A stretch of DNA of 43,889 nt from an uncultured Octadecabacter sp. (GTDB lineage Bacteria > Pseudomonadota > Alphaproteobacteria > Rhodobacterales > Rhodobacteraceae): positions 1 to 43,889 of the forward strand of contig CALBVZ010000012.1 of assembly GCA_937969445.1 (NCBI GenBank). The letters run 5' to 3'. The position numbers were made by a program, and so were the translations under genes. A model generated the notes under the pieces. The model ran no database searches. It had not been told where the DNA came from and saw only the letters and a program-made list of their open reading frames with translations. Within the stretch, counting starts at the first letter, position 1. Each line of letters starts with the position of its first letter. Positions 43,541 through 43,889 of this stretch are shown here, piece after piece.

Positions 43541-43889
43541 CCCCCGGCTACCAGGACCTCATCCGCACCTTTGGCCGCATCGGCCTTTTGTCCTTTGGCG
43601 GACCGGCCGCGCAAATCTCGCTCATGCACCGCACGCTGGTGGACGAGAAAAACTGGCTGACCGAACAGCAATACCTCAACGCCCTCGGTTTCTGCATGCT
43701 CCTGCCCGGTCCCGAAGCGATGCAGCTTTGCACTTATGCCGGCTGGCGGTTGCGCGGTATTCCCGGTGGGCTGATCGCGGGTCTGCTCTTTGTCCTGCCC
43801 GGTGCCGCCGTTATCTTTGCCTTGGCCGCCCTCTACACCACCTTTGGCGATGTTCCCCTGATCCAGACCGCCTTTCTGGGGATCAAGGC
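43537..43889 (+). CDS. chrA: Chromate transporter ChrA (partial, C-terminus beyond window)
   Basis: The frame opens at the ATG in the ATGA overlap with chrB and runs to the window edge, giving 117 residues. The CHR-family signatures are visible: IRTFGRIGLLSFGGPAAQIS, EKNWLTEQQYLNALGFCMLL and PGPEAMQLCTYAGWRL, followed by a hydrophobic helix pair (GGLIAGLLFVLPGAAVIFAL). ChrA exports chromate across the inner membrane. The remainder of the protein and anything downstream are not in view. Confidence 0.9.
   Translation, partial: MTPGYQDLIRTFGRIGLLSFGGPAAQISLMHRTLVDEKNWLTEQQYLNALGFCMLLPGPEAMQLCTYAGWRLRGIPGGLIAGLLFVLPGAAVIFALAALYTTFGDVPLIQTAFLGIK

Overview
This is ordinary chromosomal DNA of an alphaproteobacterium, most likely a member of the Roseobacter group (Rhodobacteraceae). 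The evidence is a 5-aminolevulinate synthase of the C4 pathway whose Lys-248 matches the Rhodobacter enzyme, an M23 peptidase/bactofilin pair, DUF2189 and DUF455 proteins, a tandem glycine riboswitch ahead of a DadA-like oxidase, a perfect FNR/FnrL box ahead of a universal stress protein, and a short secreted one-TM protein typical of the group. The genus cannot be fixed from the sequence. I see no rRNA operon, CRISPR array, transposase, integrase or prophage. The genes are densely packed housekeeping and envelope genes, often with 4-base stop/start overlaps.

Layout. 0-6 kb: a partial DUF2306-like membrane protein, a divergent seven-TM AraC-type regulator, then queA with a large AsmA/YhdP-like protein. 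6-10 kb: Bcp peroxiredoxin, UspA behind an FNR-type promoter, a DUF455 ferritin-like protein, then the M23 peptidase overlapping bactofilin. 10-19 kb: DUF2189 protein, prfB (RF2), PBP1a, a methyltransferase, an AmiC-type amidase coupled to an aminotransferase, an M48 (BepA-like) protease and a DsbA-like protein. 20-24 kb: ispG, a RodZ-like protein and hemA. 24-30 kb: an M20 dipeptidase coupled to an S41 protease, a structured non-coding stretch, two identical tRNA-Asp genes, a DEAD-box helicase and a small lipoprotein. 30-33.6 kb: tRNA-Val, a phosphoglycerate-mutase-like phosphatase, the glycine riboswitch with its D-amino-acid/glycine oxidase, an HU protein with a histone-H1-like tail, and a small secreted protein. 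33.6-39 kb: lon with a heat-shock-type promoter, an unknown gene coupled to tgt, tgt, then sufT-sufA-tfoX. 39-43.9 kb: an oxygenase/racemase-like pair, tpiA, an orphan P450, and a rhodanese-ChrB fusion leading into a truncated chrA.

How the genes fit together. Envelope building and remodelling dominates: PBP1a, amidase, M23 peptidase, bactofilin, RodZ-like protein, AsmA-like protein, BepA-like protease and a DsbA-like protein. queA and tgt are both queuosine-tRNA genes, and the two tRNA-Asp(GUC) genes encode one of their substrates. IspG is itself an Fe-S enzyme and sits in the same window as the SufT/SufA assembly factors. The least understood pieces are the tgt-coupled ORF, the oxygenase/racemase pair, the small lipoprotein and the structured RNA-like region next to tRNA-Asp.
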